Assembly (NCBI GenBank): GCA_045651745.1
Contig: JAZRSW010000067.1
Coordinates: 1 to 51,188 of the forward strand
Reading direction: 5' to 3'
Source of the DNA: UMGS172 sp045651745
Lineage (GTDB): Bacteria; Bacillota; Clostridia; Oscillospirales; Acutalibacteraceae
Length of the DNA: 51,188 bases
In this document: one piece after another, positions 32,338 through 42,297 of the stretch
How positions within the stretch are numbered: the stretch's first letter is position 1
Layout of the letters: each line of letters begins with the position of its first letter
Program-made: the position numbers and the translations under genes
The notes under the pieces: model-generated
The model's input: the letters and a program-made list of their open reading frames with translations, nothing else
The model's database searches: none
What the model was told of the DNA's origin: nothing

Positions 32338-34647
32338 TTACGCCTCCTTAATCTCTGTCTTAATGTAGCCGCCTGCTGCGACTGTAATGTCACCTACAGT
32401 ATAATCGGTGCTGCCATAGTTAACGTATACTGCAACGCCATTACTGAAGGTTGTGAGTCGAACATCATTTGTAATAAGTTTATGTCCGACAATTTTTTCG
32501 CCATTTACAGACTCAAATAAATCTTTATATGCATCTACTGTTGCTTTAATATCGGTAGCAACGCCACGTTCAATAGTGTCATCCCAATAAACTGAACCGT
32601 AGAACACATTTTGTGCTGAAGTGATAAGGTTTGTATCATACTTGCCTATTAATGTATATGTCAAACCTGTACCTGTTTCAATTGCTTTGAGTAAAGCGGT
32701 ATTTTTATTTGTAGAAAGGTTCATTGCTATACCCGACATGGATACGGAGCCTTTAAACACAATCTGATAGAACGGAACGTCCGCAGAATAGTATCTGCAT
32801 TTTGAAGATTGCATCGGAACATCATAAACATGTGAGCAACCTGCTGCAGCAAAAGCGTTTGCATCGCTACCTGCAACCTTGTATCCGCTGTTCTTATATC
32901 CATTTATAATTGCAGCGGCTTGGTCTTCGTAATTGGCTCTTGAATAGTAATCTCTTTCTGAGTAATCAGAGTAAGATTCACTGGTAAGTGTATCAAGACT
33001 AATACCGGGAAGACCCCAGTCTGCTGCCGTTTTCTTGATATTTGCAGCAACTTCTGAGAATTTAGTACGCGATACAAGATAATACGTACGGAACTTTGTA
33101 TCCTTTGTTCTAAGGTTTAATGAGAAGTGATTTTGCTCGGTGTAACTGCTGTTTGCGGCATCTGCTTTTCCAAATGAAGTGCTTACACCACCACCGGAAG
33201 CGCTGAAGTGTACCATATCAAAGTTGAAATACACGTTAGCACCAACGCCATTACTGTAATTGATTAAGTCTTTAAGGTTTTTCTCATTACCGAACCTTTT
33301 GCCAATGCCGTAGCCACCGGCAACAACGCCAATATCGTTACCACTTTGACCGAAGCCTACAAGGTTAACATTAAAGTTTGCCAAACCTGTTTTATTTTTG
33401 ACATCTTCAACAATTTCCTTTGCCTGCTTTAAGCTTGTAGCAACAACCATATCGGTTGAAGGTATACCAAAATGGAACTTTTTGGTCTGAATACCACCAA
33501 TGAGTTTAAGGTTAAGCAAAGAATCCTCTGCCTTTTTCTCACTCAATGCTTTGGTTTCGGTAAGATAATCGCGATAAGTATTTGCGAGGCCTACATACGA
33601 AGCATCCTCACCATAAAGCGGATAGAATCCAACCTCTATTTTATCAGGTGTAAATGCATCAGTATAAAGCTTTGTTTTAACGGTAGTAGAGGTAAACAAG
33701 GTTTGAACAACCTCTTGATAACCTCTTATACGGAACTCCGAAGTAATGTAGGAGTATTTAGTAAGTTTCTGTGCTAATGCACCGGTTAAATAAGCACATT
33801 CTGCACCTGACTTAATAATAGCACAAACTGCCTCTTGGTTGTTAACGGCACCATAAACAGGAAGTCTTACTGTTTCTAAAACATTAAGTTCCTCAAACTT
33901 TGTGATGTTAGCATCCGCGCCGTAAACCGGCTCTTCAAAAACGATAGCTGCTTCACGCGTATCATCCATCTGAGGATTAATAATTGCACCCGAACCGGTC
34001 GGCATGAAGAGATAATTTTCATCCTTGCCTACATCGTAGTTGCTTACAGAGCAGAAGAACGGCGCAATTTGAACAGCATAAACATTATACTCGGCATTTT
34101 CTTGAATCTTAGTAGGGTCAACCGAAACATCAACACCCTTGTCATTCAATGTGAAACACACCGGAACGGTAAGCTGACGGTCAGGGAAATAACAGGTCAT
34201 TTCAACACCGTTTTCAACAGCTTTAACTGTATAAGTTTTCTTATTGATAGACATAGCATAAGCGTTTGTCTCATCAGTAAGGAAGTTAGAGGTATTGTAG
34301 TATTTTACAATAATCGGTGAACGTACTTTCGGATGGGCGTTTTTAACATTTCCGCCGCCATCTTCCGAATAATCATAATCGCTATTAAGTGACTCCTTCG
34401 GAATATAACTCCATTCACGGTCCATCACCTTATCGTAAAGGATAACGCATATTTTTTCTGCATTCCAAATCAAACTGTAACGGTCATTTTCAGCCACACA
34501 AGTTGTTTTCAACAATTCATATTCCTCAAGCGGTGTATAAGCCGACTCAGCAGCGCGTTCGGGTTTGCCGCAGGCTGTCAAAAGGAGGAAAGCTATCGAA
34601 AGTAACAAACATAATGCTGTTGAAATAATACGTTTTGTCTTTTTCAT
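32338..34647 (-). CDS. DUF5696-like lipoprotein, possible glycoside hydrolase
   Basis: 769-residue lipoprotein (lipobox LLTAC, Cys26). The first 330 residues look like a beta-sandwich (repeated short strands, VEMTCYFPDRQLTVPVCF). A region of about 300 residues follows with barrel-like features: FNVNLVGFGQSG, NVYFNFDMVHFS, WGLPGISLDTLTSE, YKVAGSDANAFAAA. It ends in a small beta domain (VAVYVNYGSTDYTVGDITV). This order is that of several glycoside hydrolases, and Asp in SLDTLT is a candidate catalytic residue; I have not confirmed this. DUF5696 is my best family match from memory. Its place between the permease pairs suggests outer-surface processing of the imported glycan. Confidence 0.8.
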   Translation of the reverse strand: MKKTKRIISTALCLLLSIAFLLLTACGKPERAAESAYTPLEEYELLKTTCVAENDRYSLIWNAEKICVILYDKVMDREWSYIPKESLNSDYDYSEDGGGNVKNAHPKVRSPIIVKYYNTSNFLTDETNAYAMSINKKTYTVKAVENGVEMTCYFPDRQLTVPVCFTLNDKGVDVSVDPTKIQENAEYNVYAVQIAPFFCSVSNYDVGKDENYLFMPTGSGAIINPQMDDTREAAIVFEEPVYGADANITKFEELNVLETVRLPVYGAVNNQEAVCAIIKSGAECAYLTGALAQKLTKYSYITSEFRIRGYQEVVQTLFTSTTVKTKLYTDAFTPDKIEVGFYPLYGEDASYVGLANTYRDYLTETKALSEKKAEDSLLNLKLIGGIQTKKFHFGIPSTDMVVATSLKQAKEIVEDVKNKTGLANFNVNLVGFGQSGNDIGVVAGGYGIGKRFGNEKNLKDLINYSNGVGANVYFNFDMVHFSASGGGVSTSFGKADAANSSYTEQNHFSLNLRTKDTKFRTYYLVSRTKFSEVAANIKKTAADWGLPGISLDTLTSESYSDYSERDYYSRANYEDQAAAIINGYKNSGYKVAGSDANAFAAAGCSHVYDVPMQSSKCRYYSADVPFYQIVFKGSVSMSGIAMNLSTNKNTALLKAIETGTGLTYTLIGKYDTNLITSAQNVFYGSVYWDDTIERGVATDIKATVDAYKDLFESVNGEKIVGHKLITNDVRLTTFSNGVAVYVNYGSTDYTVGDITVAAGGYIKTEIKEA

Positions 34648-34661
34648 AATTATCCTCCTTT

Positions 34662-36839
34662 TTAGAATAGTTTAACAATTTCGGAATAAATTGTTGCGAA
34701 GAATCCGCCTGTCTGTTGCAACAAAATACCAACAGCGGAAAGCAAGAATATTACGATTGCACAACCTAATAAGGTTAAAAGGGTTGTTCCGATAAACTTC
34801 ATTAAGCTGTAATCGTGAATAATGATTGAGCCTGCCATAAGCATTATTACTGTGTATCCGGTACAAATTACCGACAATACACCGAGGAATGCAGCCTCTT
34901 CAGGCACAAGAATATTTGTGCAAACGATTTTTATAAGACTTCCTACGAGCAACGGTATCAATGAATAACTGATAACCGTAAAGATTTCTTTGAGTTTACC
35001 TTTACCACTGAACAAAGTACATACTGCCCAGTTGGAAAGTGTCCAAAGGATAACCAAACCTGCTGTTTTTGCTAGTATCAACAATGCATTATAGCTTGAA
35101 GGGTCAAAATATGTGAATGCAAAACCACCGGCTGTGGTAGTCATAACATCCAAAACATAATAAAGAATAATAATTACCAAGCAAATGGGAACAGATGTTA
35201 AGTTTTTCTCTTTAATTTCTCGGAAGTTATCAAACGGATGGGTAAGCATAGTAGTTGCAAGATGAACTTTTTCATTCTTAACCAATCTCATCTGATGCTT
35301 TGTACTATAAACTAGAAGTGCAATAAGTCCTGCTATAAGTACAACAGCAATAAGCAATACCCAAGTAAAGTTAACTCTTAACCACTCTGTTCTTACACTG
35401 CCGAAAGCCAATGCGTAAGTCTCACGGTCATAACCCTGCTTTGCAAGTTCAATTGACTTATTAATATACTCTTTACTTTCAGCAGCGTTATCGTTGGTTT
35501 TGCCGATTGCGTAATAAGCTTTAGCTAAACCTGCGTATGCTAACTGACAGTTACGGTCAGCCTCTAAAACGTTAGTCCACTCACCCATTGCTTCTTCATA
35601 GTCACCAACGATGGTTTTTGCTTGAGCCGACTTAATAAGTCTACCATGTTCTGTGATTTTGAAGACTGTGATTGTGTCATCAGTACCGTCAGTTACTATA
35701 ATATCCTCAGTTTCTGCATTATAGCTGAGAGATGTAGCGTTATAGAAAGTACCATCCTGGTTACCGGTTCTAACACCACCGCCAAAAGCTGATATCATAG
35801 TACACTCATTATCATAAATATAAATGCGACCGTAGTATTTATCTAATATGTAGATAAATCCGTCTTTATCGGCGGCAATACCGGTAAGGTTGGGTAAACG
35901 TTTATTAGTGGGGTTCAACAACTCATTAGCTATCTCATCGTCAACAAAATTAATACCTGCTGAAGCAAGAATGTTATCACCACCGGGATTAAGACGCTTT
36001 ACCTGACTGTCCTCTGCCGAACTACCGGTAACGGTATATACGAAATCCTCATCATCAATCCAAAGATCGTTAAATGTAAACGGTAAAACCTTTGCAGATG
36101 CCTCAATCATTTCGTTAGTAAGGAAAAGTCTGTTCCAGAGTGTTGTTAACGCCTGCGCGAGAGTTGCGGCAACGTCATTGGAACCGTAAAATCCAAGGAA
36201 TTCATCCTCAGGTGAATAAAGGATTGCACCATGATAAGAACCATTACTCAAAATGTAAACATATCCCTTACTATCAACGGCAACCTTGATAGGTTTATAG
36301 TTGAAACCTGATGGGATAAGGCCTGAATCAGGTAACAAGTATGTTCTTATAATTGTACCTTCGGAGTCTGCCTTTACAACACGTGCGTTTTCAGTATCTG
36401 CGATATAAATATTTTCATCTTTATCAACAAAAATACCTTGTGCGCCTTTGAAGTAAATTTTGCTTCCATCTCCGCCTTTAATGTATTCCCAGGTTTCTTT
36501 TAAGGAATAATCTTTGTCAAGAATTAAAATTCTTGATGCGCCACTGTCAAGCACATAGGTAAGACCTGACGGTGCAACGTGAGAGTCAATAATCGATGAA
36601 GGTGCGGTACAGCTCAAATCCTGCGAATTGTAAACCTTGCTAACCTCATACATAGGCTTAGAAGGTACTACTCTACGGGTTTTACCGGTAAATTCATACC
36701 AATATGTGTAACTTTCATAACCAAGCTCATCGGTCTTATCGGAAGCAGCCGAAACTGCAACCGACGGAACCAAAATCAATGCTACAAGTAAGCAAAGCAC
36801 AACTTTTACAAGAAGGCTGCGAATTTTAGATGTTTTCAT
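34662..36839 (-). CDS. NHL-propeller/TPR/YIP1 membrane protein
   Basis: 725 residues. Signal peptide 1-32. About 65-400 are six or so NHL-type repeats with phrases such as GIFVDKDENIYIADTENARV and GIAADKDGFIYILDKYYGRI, forming an extracytoplasmic beta-propeller. About 410-475 are TPR-like helices (EEAMGEWTNVLEADRNCQLAYAG). One membrane helix (495-517) is followed by a YIP1-like C-terminal region with five helices. It may sense or hold a surface ligand next to the permeases. No enzymatic motif is visible. It ends 14 bases before the DUF5696-like gene. Confidence 0.85.
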   Translation of the reverse strand: MKTSKIRSLLVKVVLCLLVALILVPSVAVSAASDKTDELGYESYTYWYEFTGKTRRVVPSKPMYEVSKVYNSQDLSCTAPSSIIDSHVAPSGLTYVLDSGASRILILDKDYSLKETWEYIKGGDGSKIYFKGAQGIFVDKDENIYIADTENARVVKADSEGTIIRTYLLPDSGLIPSGFNYKPIKVAVDSKGYVYILSNGSYHGAILYSPEDEFLGFYGSNDVAATLAQALTTLWNRLFLTNEMIEASAKVLPFTFNDLWIDDEDFVYTVTGSSAEDSQVKRLNPGGDNILASAGINFVDDEIANELLNPTNKRLPNLTGIAADKDGFIYILDKYYGRIYIYDNECTMISAFGGGVRTGNQDGTFYNATSLSYNAETEDIIVTDGTDDTITVFKITEHGRLIKSAQAKTIVGDYEEAMGEWTNVLEADRNCQLAYAGLAKAYYAIGKTNDNAAESKEYINKSIELAKQGYDRETYALAFGSVRTEWLRVNFTWVLLIAVVLIAGLIALLVYSTKHQMRLVKNEKVHLATTMLTHPFDNFREIKEKNLTSVPICLVIIILYYVLDVMTTTAGGFAFTYFDPSSYNALLILAKTAGLVILWTLSNWAVCTLFSGKGKLKEIFTVISYSLIPLLVGSLIKIVCTNILVPEEAAFLGVLSVICTGYTVIMLMAGSIIIHDYSLMKFIGTTLLTLLGCAIVIFLLSAVGILLQQTGGFFATIYSEIVKLF

Positions 36840-36853
36840 TTCGTCAGTCCTCC

Positions 36854-37816
36854 TTATTCCTTAATACCGGCGCTACTCATAGATTCCATAACGTTACTCT
36901 GTGAAATCATATATACCGTAATAGGCGGTATCATCAAAATACAAGTAACAGCCATAGCACTACCTGAACGGGCAATACCGCCGGCAGTAATCTGACCCAT
37001 GATAGTAGGCAAGGTTTTGAGTGCTTCACTAAAGATTGTACCGCTCGGAACCGAAGCCCATACATCACGGAATGTGAAAAGGGTCAATGTCAACCACATC
37101 GGTTTTACGATAGGCATTACAATCTGCCAGAAAATTCTGAAATAACCTGCGCCGTCAATCTTTGCTGCCTCCAACAAGGCATTGGGAAGTGCGCCTTCCA
37201 TATACTGCTTCATCAAGAAAACACCCATAGTTGATGCGAAGTGCGGTAAGATATATACCCAGTATGTATCAACAATGTGAATTCCGGTATAAATAATGTA
37301 ACGCGGAATTTCAAGTGTATAACCACTAAACAAAAGTGAGAACTGGATAATATAGAAAATAGTTTTCTTAAACTTAATATTAGACTTACACAATACGAAT
37401 GCTGCCATTGATGCGATCACAACATAAAGGAATGTTGTGCCCAATGTAACGAACAAACTGTTAAATACGTATCTTGACAAAGGAATACGCAAATTAGACA
37501 AAAGGTCGGGCAATACTGTGTAGTTGGCTAATGTAGGACGATGCGGGAAAAATCTCGGCGGGAAAATCATCAATTCGTCCAAGGGCTTCAATGATGTTCC
37601 GATAGCATATACCAACGGCAAAATCGTAAACACACCGGCGGCAATGATAAAGAAGAAGTAGAAGAAGTTACCAACCTTTGAACGAGTGTAACGCTTTGCC
37701 TCAGATTTGGAGGAACGTACTCTTTTTGGTGCTTTCATATCGTTGACCGAATCTCTTAATGCTTTAGCACCGCTCGGTAAAATAAGCACTTCCTGTTTTT
37801 TACTAAACAAACTCAC
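36854..37816 (-). CDS. Carbohydrate ABC permease, MalG type (pair A)
   Basis: 320-residue CUT1 permease with six helices after a basic N-terminal tail (KAPKRVRSSKSEAKRYTRS). The EAA loop is LEAAKIDGAGYFRIFWQIVM. It follows the pair A MalF gene at 13 bases. The N-terminal tail of about 50 residues is longer than usual and very basic. Together with the other pair, the cluster encodes four permeases for one visible binding protein. Confidence 0.92.
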   Translation of the reverse strand: MSLFSKKQEVLILPSGAKALRDSVNDMKAPKRVRSSKSEAKRYTRSKVGNFFYFFFIIAAGVFTILPLVYAIGTSLKPLDELMIFPPRFFPHRPTLANYTVLPDLLSNLRIPLSRYVFNSLFVTLGTTFLYVVIASMAAFVLCKSNIKFKKTIFYIIQFSLLFSGYTLEIPRYIIYTGIHIVDTYWVYILPHFASTMGVFLMKQYMEGALPNALLEAAKIDGAGYFRIFWQIVMPIVKPMWLTLTLFTFRDVWASVPSGTIFSEALKTLPTIMGQITAGGIARSGSAMAVTCILMIPPITVYMISQSNVMESMSSAGIKE

Positions 37817-37829
37817 TGTCGCACCCCCC

Positions 37830-38753
37830 TTACTTTCCTGTCATATTAAGCAGTTTTCCGATAATCAGTCGGAACAATACCATCATCAAGAACAGTATGA
37901 CTGCAACTGAAGAAGCATAACCTAATTCATATCTTACTGTACCCAAGTCCTGCATGTGAGATACTATTGTATCGGCAGCGTACTCAACCGACGGGAAACC
38001 TGCCAACTGAATTGCGATACCACTGATTGAGAAGGCACTTGCAATCTGCATAACAGCACTAAACAAGAGCATGTGCTTCATTGTAGGAAGGGTGATGTAC
38101 CAAAGTTCTTGCCAACGGCTTCTGATACCGTCGATAGAACCGGCTTCATAAAGTTCGTTATTAACGTTCTGCAAACCGGAAATGTTAGAAAGGAAGGAAA
38201 CGCCCATACTTGACCACAACTGAACCGCAATAACAATCGGTTTGATGTATTCTGCAGTTGAAAGCCAAGTAACCGGCTCGGTAATAAGACCCAAGGACAG
38301 CAACGCACTGTTGATGTAACCGTAACTATCACTACTGAAAGCAACAGTCCAAATAAAGTGTGCGTTACCGACAAGAGCCGGAGCGTAGAACATAAACGAT
38401 AAAAGTGTACGAACTAAAGGTGAAAACTCGTTAATAAACCATGCAAGAACGAATGAAAGAAGGAATCCTGCAGGTCCGCAAATGATGGCGAAAAGCATTG
38501 TGTTTTTGAAAACAATGGGGAACATATCGTCATCAAGGAACATTCTCAAGTAGTTGCCCAGTCCTTCAAAAGAAGGAGTGTTAATCATATCGAAGTTGGT
38601 AAAGCTCAATACGATAGAAGAGAGTATAGGCAATACTAAGAACATAACAAAGAAAATGAAGAACGGAGCAAGCATTATGTAAGAAGGAAGTTGTTCCTGT
38701 AATAATGCTTTTTTTCTTTGCTTTTTAAGATTTAATTCTATCTGTTTTTCCAT
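37830..38753 (-). CDS. Carbohydrate ABC permease, MalF type (pair A)
   Basis: 307-residue CUT1 permease. The basic N-terminus is followed by six helices. The EAA loop is EAGSIDGIRSRWQELWYITLP. It begins 20 bases after the giant binding protein gene with a GGAGG site. As the permease nearest the binding protein, this pair is the probable primary import channel; the role of pair B is open. Confidence 0.92.
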   Translation of the reverse strand: MEKQIELNLKKQRKKALLQEQLPSYIMLAPFFIFFVMFLVLPILSSIVLSFTNFDMINTPSFEGLGNYLRMFLDDDMFPIVFKNTMLFAIICGPAGFLLSFVLAWFINEFSPLVRTLLSFMFYAPALVGNAHFIWTVAFSSDSYGYINSALLSLGLITEPVTWLSTAEYIKPIVIAVQLWSSMGVSFLSNISGLQNVNNELYEAGSIDGIRSRWQELWYITLPTMKHMLLFSAVMQIASAFSISGIAIQLAGFPSVEYAADTIVSHMQDLGTVRYELGYASSVAVILFLMMVLFRLIIGKLLNMTGK

Positions 38754-38773
38754 TATTCTACTCTCCTCCTCTC

Positions 38774-41700
38774 TTATTTAACTTTAGCGTATTCTTTAAT
38801 TTTACGAGCGATTTCGTTATCTGCAACCTCGCCCCACTCAAGCATTGCGTCCTTTTCATTGTCTTTTCCGTTAAGGACTGCCCAATATGCCTGGTCAATA
38901 GCACGGGATACGTAGTAACCACCGGGAACCTCGGGAAGTTCCTCAACATGTGACCACTGTTCCTGCAAAATTACAAGGTCGTCTGCATTCCAAGAATAAG
39001 ATGCAAAAGCCTCGGTATTTGCGGTAGTTGTACGGGAAACTGCACCCAAAATAGACTCAACGTTATTGTTGTATCTCAACTGGGTATCAGCCGAAGTCCA
39101 CCAGCAAAGGAACTGCCAAGCATCTTCCTTACTTGAAGAAGCCTTAACAACGCTACAGCCTGTACCCGAACCTGCGATAGAACGGTTGATTGTTCCGTCT
39201 TCCTGCATAATGCCGGGGATTGCACAGATTTTCCAACGTCCCTGAATTTCGGGAGCCGCCTGAGTTAACTGGTTATAAGTTGTATAACCTGCAATACCCA
39301 AAGGTGCTGTACCGGTTCTGAAACGGTTGTAGAAGTCCATCTGTTTCTCAATGCCATACTTTGTATAAAGGTCAGTCCACTGTGTGAATGCTGCGATTGC
39401 CTCACTCGAAGCAAGCAATGTTTTATTGTTAGCATCATTATAAAGTGCAACATTGTTCTGTGCCAAGAAGGTCGGGAACATATGCAAGCTACCCATACCT
39501 GCGTTAACGGTTGTGGTTGATGCAATCTTTGTATAAGGAATATATGCATCCATATTATTACGTTGTAAAATAGTGGCTGCATCAAGGAACTCGGTCCATG
39601 TCCAACCCTTGCCGTCATTTGCAAGCGACGGGTCAGAGATTCCCAAACGGTCGAACACGTCGGTTCTATAATACATTATATAGAAGCCTTGTGTATCGGG
39701 CAAAGCAAACAACTGTTTTTTGCCTGTACCGTCATCATACCAATAAGGTGTATCAGCAGACGGCTGGAAACGTTTTAAGACAGTTTCATAGTCAAGCAAA
39801 TAGGTCGAACCGTCATCAACGGTTGAGAATTTCGGGTCAACTTCTGCCGAGAAGTTGGTTAAATCGTAAAGAGCGCCACGCATACCCAAGTTAACCGGGT
39901 CGGTACGTCCTAAATGGAGAGACATATCAGGGTAGTTACCTGCAAGCAAACCGTTAACAAGCGAAGCGTTAACGATTTCCAACTCAACACCGATACCGGT
40001 TTCGTATGTAAACGAATCTTGGATAAGGTTGCTCAAAACCTGTGTCTGGTCACGGCCCCAGTTAACCCAAATACGTACACTTCCCTTTGCATCAGCAGCA
40101 ACCGAGCCACCGATTGAGGTAAAGTCATCCGAGAAAGATGCGAAGAAACGGGTTGTGCCGAAATTCAATGATTCAAAGAACGATGCGGAATTATCCTTAA
40201 AACCATTTTCCGGAGCAGCAAACTGCATCTGGTCAATGTTCAAGGGCATTGTTTTCATTTCATAAAGCCATGAACAAACGGTTGTGTAGTTAGAATAGAA
40301 GTCAGAAACGTAGTTGTGTGCGGTAAAGCGGTTTTGATACATTTCGTTCAAAACACGTGACATATTGTTCAAAGCTGAGATATATTTACTACTTCTGTCA
40401 CCCGAAAGTGATTTCATATCTGCAGCCAAATCTTTAAGGTCGGTATAACATTTAAGCAATGTTTCCTGGAAACCGGGAATCTGCTTAAATAACTCGTAAC
40501 TACGGTTCGGGTCAGGCGAAGGTCCGGTAATCATAACGATATCCATATATGTATTACCGATAACACCTGTAATCTCACTCAATCTTGAATAGAACTCCGA
40601 AGTTTCACCCAATGTTGCGGTTAGTGAAATTGTGTGAGTGCCTTCGGTGAGATAGAATTTATAAGGATTCTCGTCACCTATTACTTTAAATTCCCATTTA
40701 CTGTTGTAATCGAAACGCAAGTTTTTGCACTCGGTAAACGGAATTTCATCATCAATTGCAAGTGAACGGTAGGTAAAACCGTCAATAATGAAAGCTTGCT
40801 TATAGTTCATACCAAGGGTATAGAAACCATCTGCGGGAACGTTAATTTTCCAAGTGAGAGTTTCACCGGGTACCTGCCAGTTGGTATTACCTATATAGTT
40901 AAGGATAGACTTGACGGGACTGTTGGGGGTAACGTCAGAAGAGCTGTTATCAGCCTTGGAAATAAGCGAGTTAGTAGACTTAATCCAAGCGTCTTCACCC
41001 TCAAACTCTACTGCTTCGCCGCTATAATCAGTTTTACCTGCATACTTTTGAGCATACTGCTCATAAGAAATTTCTTCTTTAGGAGCTTTTAAAATAATAT
41101 TTGCAAGAGCAAACGGCTCATAAACCGATTGTACGGTAATAGTATGAGTTCCTTTTGATAAGAAAATCTGATAAGGCTCTGCAACAACACCAACGGGGTC
41201 AACGGCATACTTTGTAACAAATTCGCCGTACTCAACCTGCTCAGGTGTCAACTCGTTACCTAATGTATCAACACGGACGTCACCAACAGGGCTATCAAAA
41301 GTAGCGCCCTTGTTAACAAAATGACGCGGTAACGATAAAGCGTCCAATCCGGGATAAAGTGTTGCTCCGTCAATAAGAACACCCAATTCTACCGGGTTGG
41401 TTGTATTCTTATCGTCTTCAGTGTCGGCTGTGCCGCCGGTTTTATTTAAAGGAAGATATGTAAAGGCAAGATTATAGATTCCATCTTCAGGTACATTGAT
41501 TTCATAGGAAAGTTTACCCTGCTGCTGGAACTTCAGGTTATCGTTCCAAACAAGACAAGGTTTAGCTTCTTTCTTTTGAGTTATAACATCAACCAAAACA
41601 TCATAAAGCTTTTCGGACAAAACACTAACTTTACCGGAAGCGCCGTCATATTCGACACCCTCAGCAAGCGTATACTCCAAAGGATTAATTATAATGTCCT

Positions 41701-41905
41701 CTTTAGCGTATTTGTATTGTGCTATTGATTCGAGATACCTCTTATACAACTCCGATTTATCGGTACCGTATGAGTTATCACTCGACGAACCTCCTGTAGT
41801 TGTTGTATCCCCTTCTACTGCCGATGCTGCCGGTAGTGCAAAAATCGACATCATAATAAGGACTACAAGCATAATAGCAAGCCTTTTGATTCTACCTGAA
41901 TACAT
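38774..41905 (-). CDS. Giant solute-binding protein with N-terminal CBM-like domains
   Basis: 1043 residues. A Sec signal peptide (1-29, cut after PAASA) without a lipobox cysteine. Two beta-sandwich, carbohydrate-binding-like domains follow at about 65-275 and 295-465, each with an INVPxDGxY phrase and a late GTHTIxxxx strand. A helical linker lies at about 470-560. A family 1-type extracellular solute-binding domain runs from about 605 to the end (RIWVNWGRDQTQ; TDVFDRLGISDP; GIAGYTTYNQL). Usual binding proteins of this class are 400-550 residues and lipid-anchored. It heads the cluster behind a strong promoter. The substrate is probably a polysaccharide fragment; the sequence does not say which. 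Confidence 0.9.
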   Translation of the reverse strand: MYSGRIKRLAIMLVVLIMMSIFALPAASAVEGDTTTTGGSSSDNSYGTDKSELYKRYLESIAQYKYAKEDIIINPLEYTLAEGVEYDGASGKVSVLSEKLYDVLVDVITQKKEAKPCLVWNDNLKFQQQGKLSYEINVPEDGIYNLAFTYLPLNKTGGTADTEDDKNTTNPVELGVLIDGATLYPGLDALSLPRHFVNKGATFDSPVGDVRVDTLGNELTPEQVEYGEFVTKYAVDPVGVVAEPYQIFLSKGTHTITVQSVYEPFALANIILKAPKEEISYEQYAQKYAGKTDYSGEAVEFEGEDAWIKSTNSLISKADNSSSDVTPNSPVKSILNYIGNTNWQVPGETLTWKINVPADGFYTLGMNYKQAFIIDGFTYRSLAIDDEIPFTECKNLRFDYNSKWEFKVIGDENPYKFYLTEGTHTISLTATLGETSEFYSRLSEITGVIGNTYMDIVMITGPSPDPNRSYELFKQIPGFQETLLKCYTDLKDLAADMKSLSGDRSSKYISALNNMSRVLNEMYQNRFTAHNYVSDFYSNYTTVCSWLYEMKTMPLNIDQMQFAAPENGFKDNSASFFESLNFGTTRFFASFSDDFTSIGGSVAADAKGSVRIWVNWGRDQTQVLSNLIQDSFTYETGIGVELEIVNASLVNGLLAGNYPDMSLHLGRTDPVNLGMRGALYDLTNFSAEVDPKFSTVDDGSTYLLDYETVLKRFQPSADTPYWYDDGTGKKQLFALPDTQGFYIMYYRTDVFDRLGISDPSLANDGKGWTWTEFLDAATILQRNNMDAYIPYTKIASTTTVNAGMGSLHMFPTFLAQNNVALYNDANNKTLLASSEAIAAFTQWTDLYTKYGIEKQMDFYNRFRTGTAPLGIAGYTTYNQLTQAAPEIQGRWKICAIPGIMQEDGTINRSIAGSGTGCSVVKASSSKEDAWQFLCWWTSADTQLRYNNNVESILGAVSRTTTANTEAFASYSWNADDLVILQEQWSHVEELPEVPGGYYVSRAIDQAYWAVLNGKDNEKDAMLEWGEVADNEIARKIKEYAKVK

Positions 41906-42297
41906 TTCTTCACCTTCAACTTTAGATTTAAAACACTGCTTTTTTTACGCAACAAAATGGAATTTGCAGACAAATACCCACTTTGCATAATGTTCTATTT
42001 AGTATTATGTAACAAAATAGTGTTTTTGTCAACAATAATTTGTCAAATTTCCACTAAAATATTAGAATATTTTTTAATTTTTATACCAACTCTTATATAC
42101 ATTTTTCCTTTTTTAGGTTTTCATAGGTACAATTAATCGTCAAATTGCACAATAATAATTCTCAAACACATCACCTGTATTGACCGCCAACTTTTACATT
42201 ACGGCACAAAAAGACGCGTTATGCGACTTATTTGTTAAAATTGTCCAAGCCTTTTTATCACATTATATTGCTTAATTGCTGTTTCAATGTTAATTCA
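41906..42297. other. AT-rich intergenic region upstream of the ABC cluster
   Basis: 470 bases separate eno from the binding protein gene. The part near the cluster carries the promoter (42004-42032) and two GNAACAAAAT repeats (about 41950 and 42009), which may be an operator. From about 42040 to 42297 I see no gene or strong secondary structure. Confidence 0.45.
42004..42032 (-). promoter_or_regulatory. Promoter of the ABC cluster
   Basis: Minus strand TTGACA (42027-42032), 17 bp, CATAAT (42004-42009). A second TTGACA lies about 17 bases upstream of it. The leader is about 95 nt. A GNAACAAAAT direct repeat overlaps the -10 side. Confidence 0.75.

Noticed and set aside
39598..39894. 98-codon plus-strand frame inside the binding protein gene
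   Set aside because: Shadow of the long minus-strand gene; no ribosome site and no recognisable domain.
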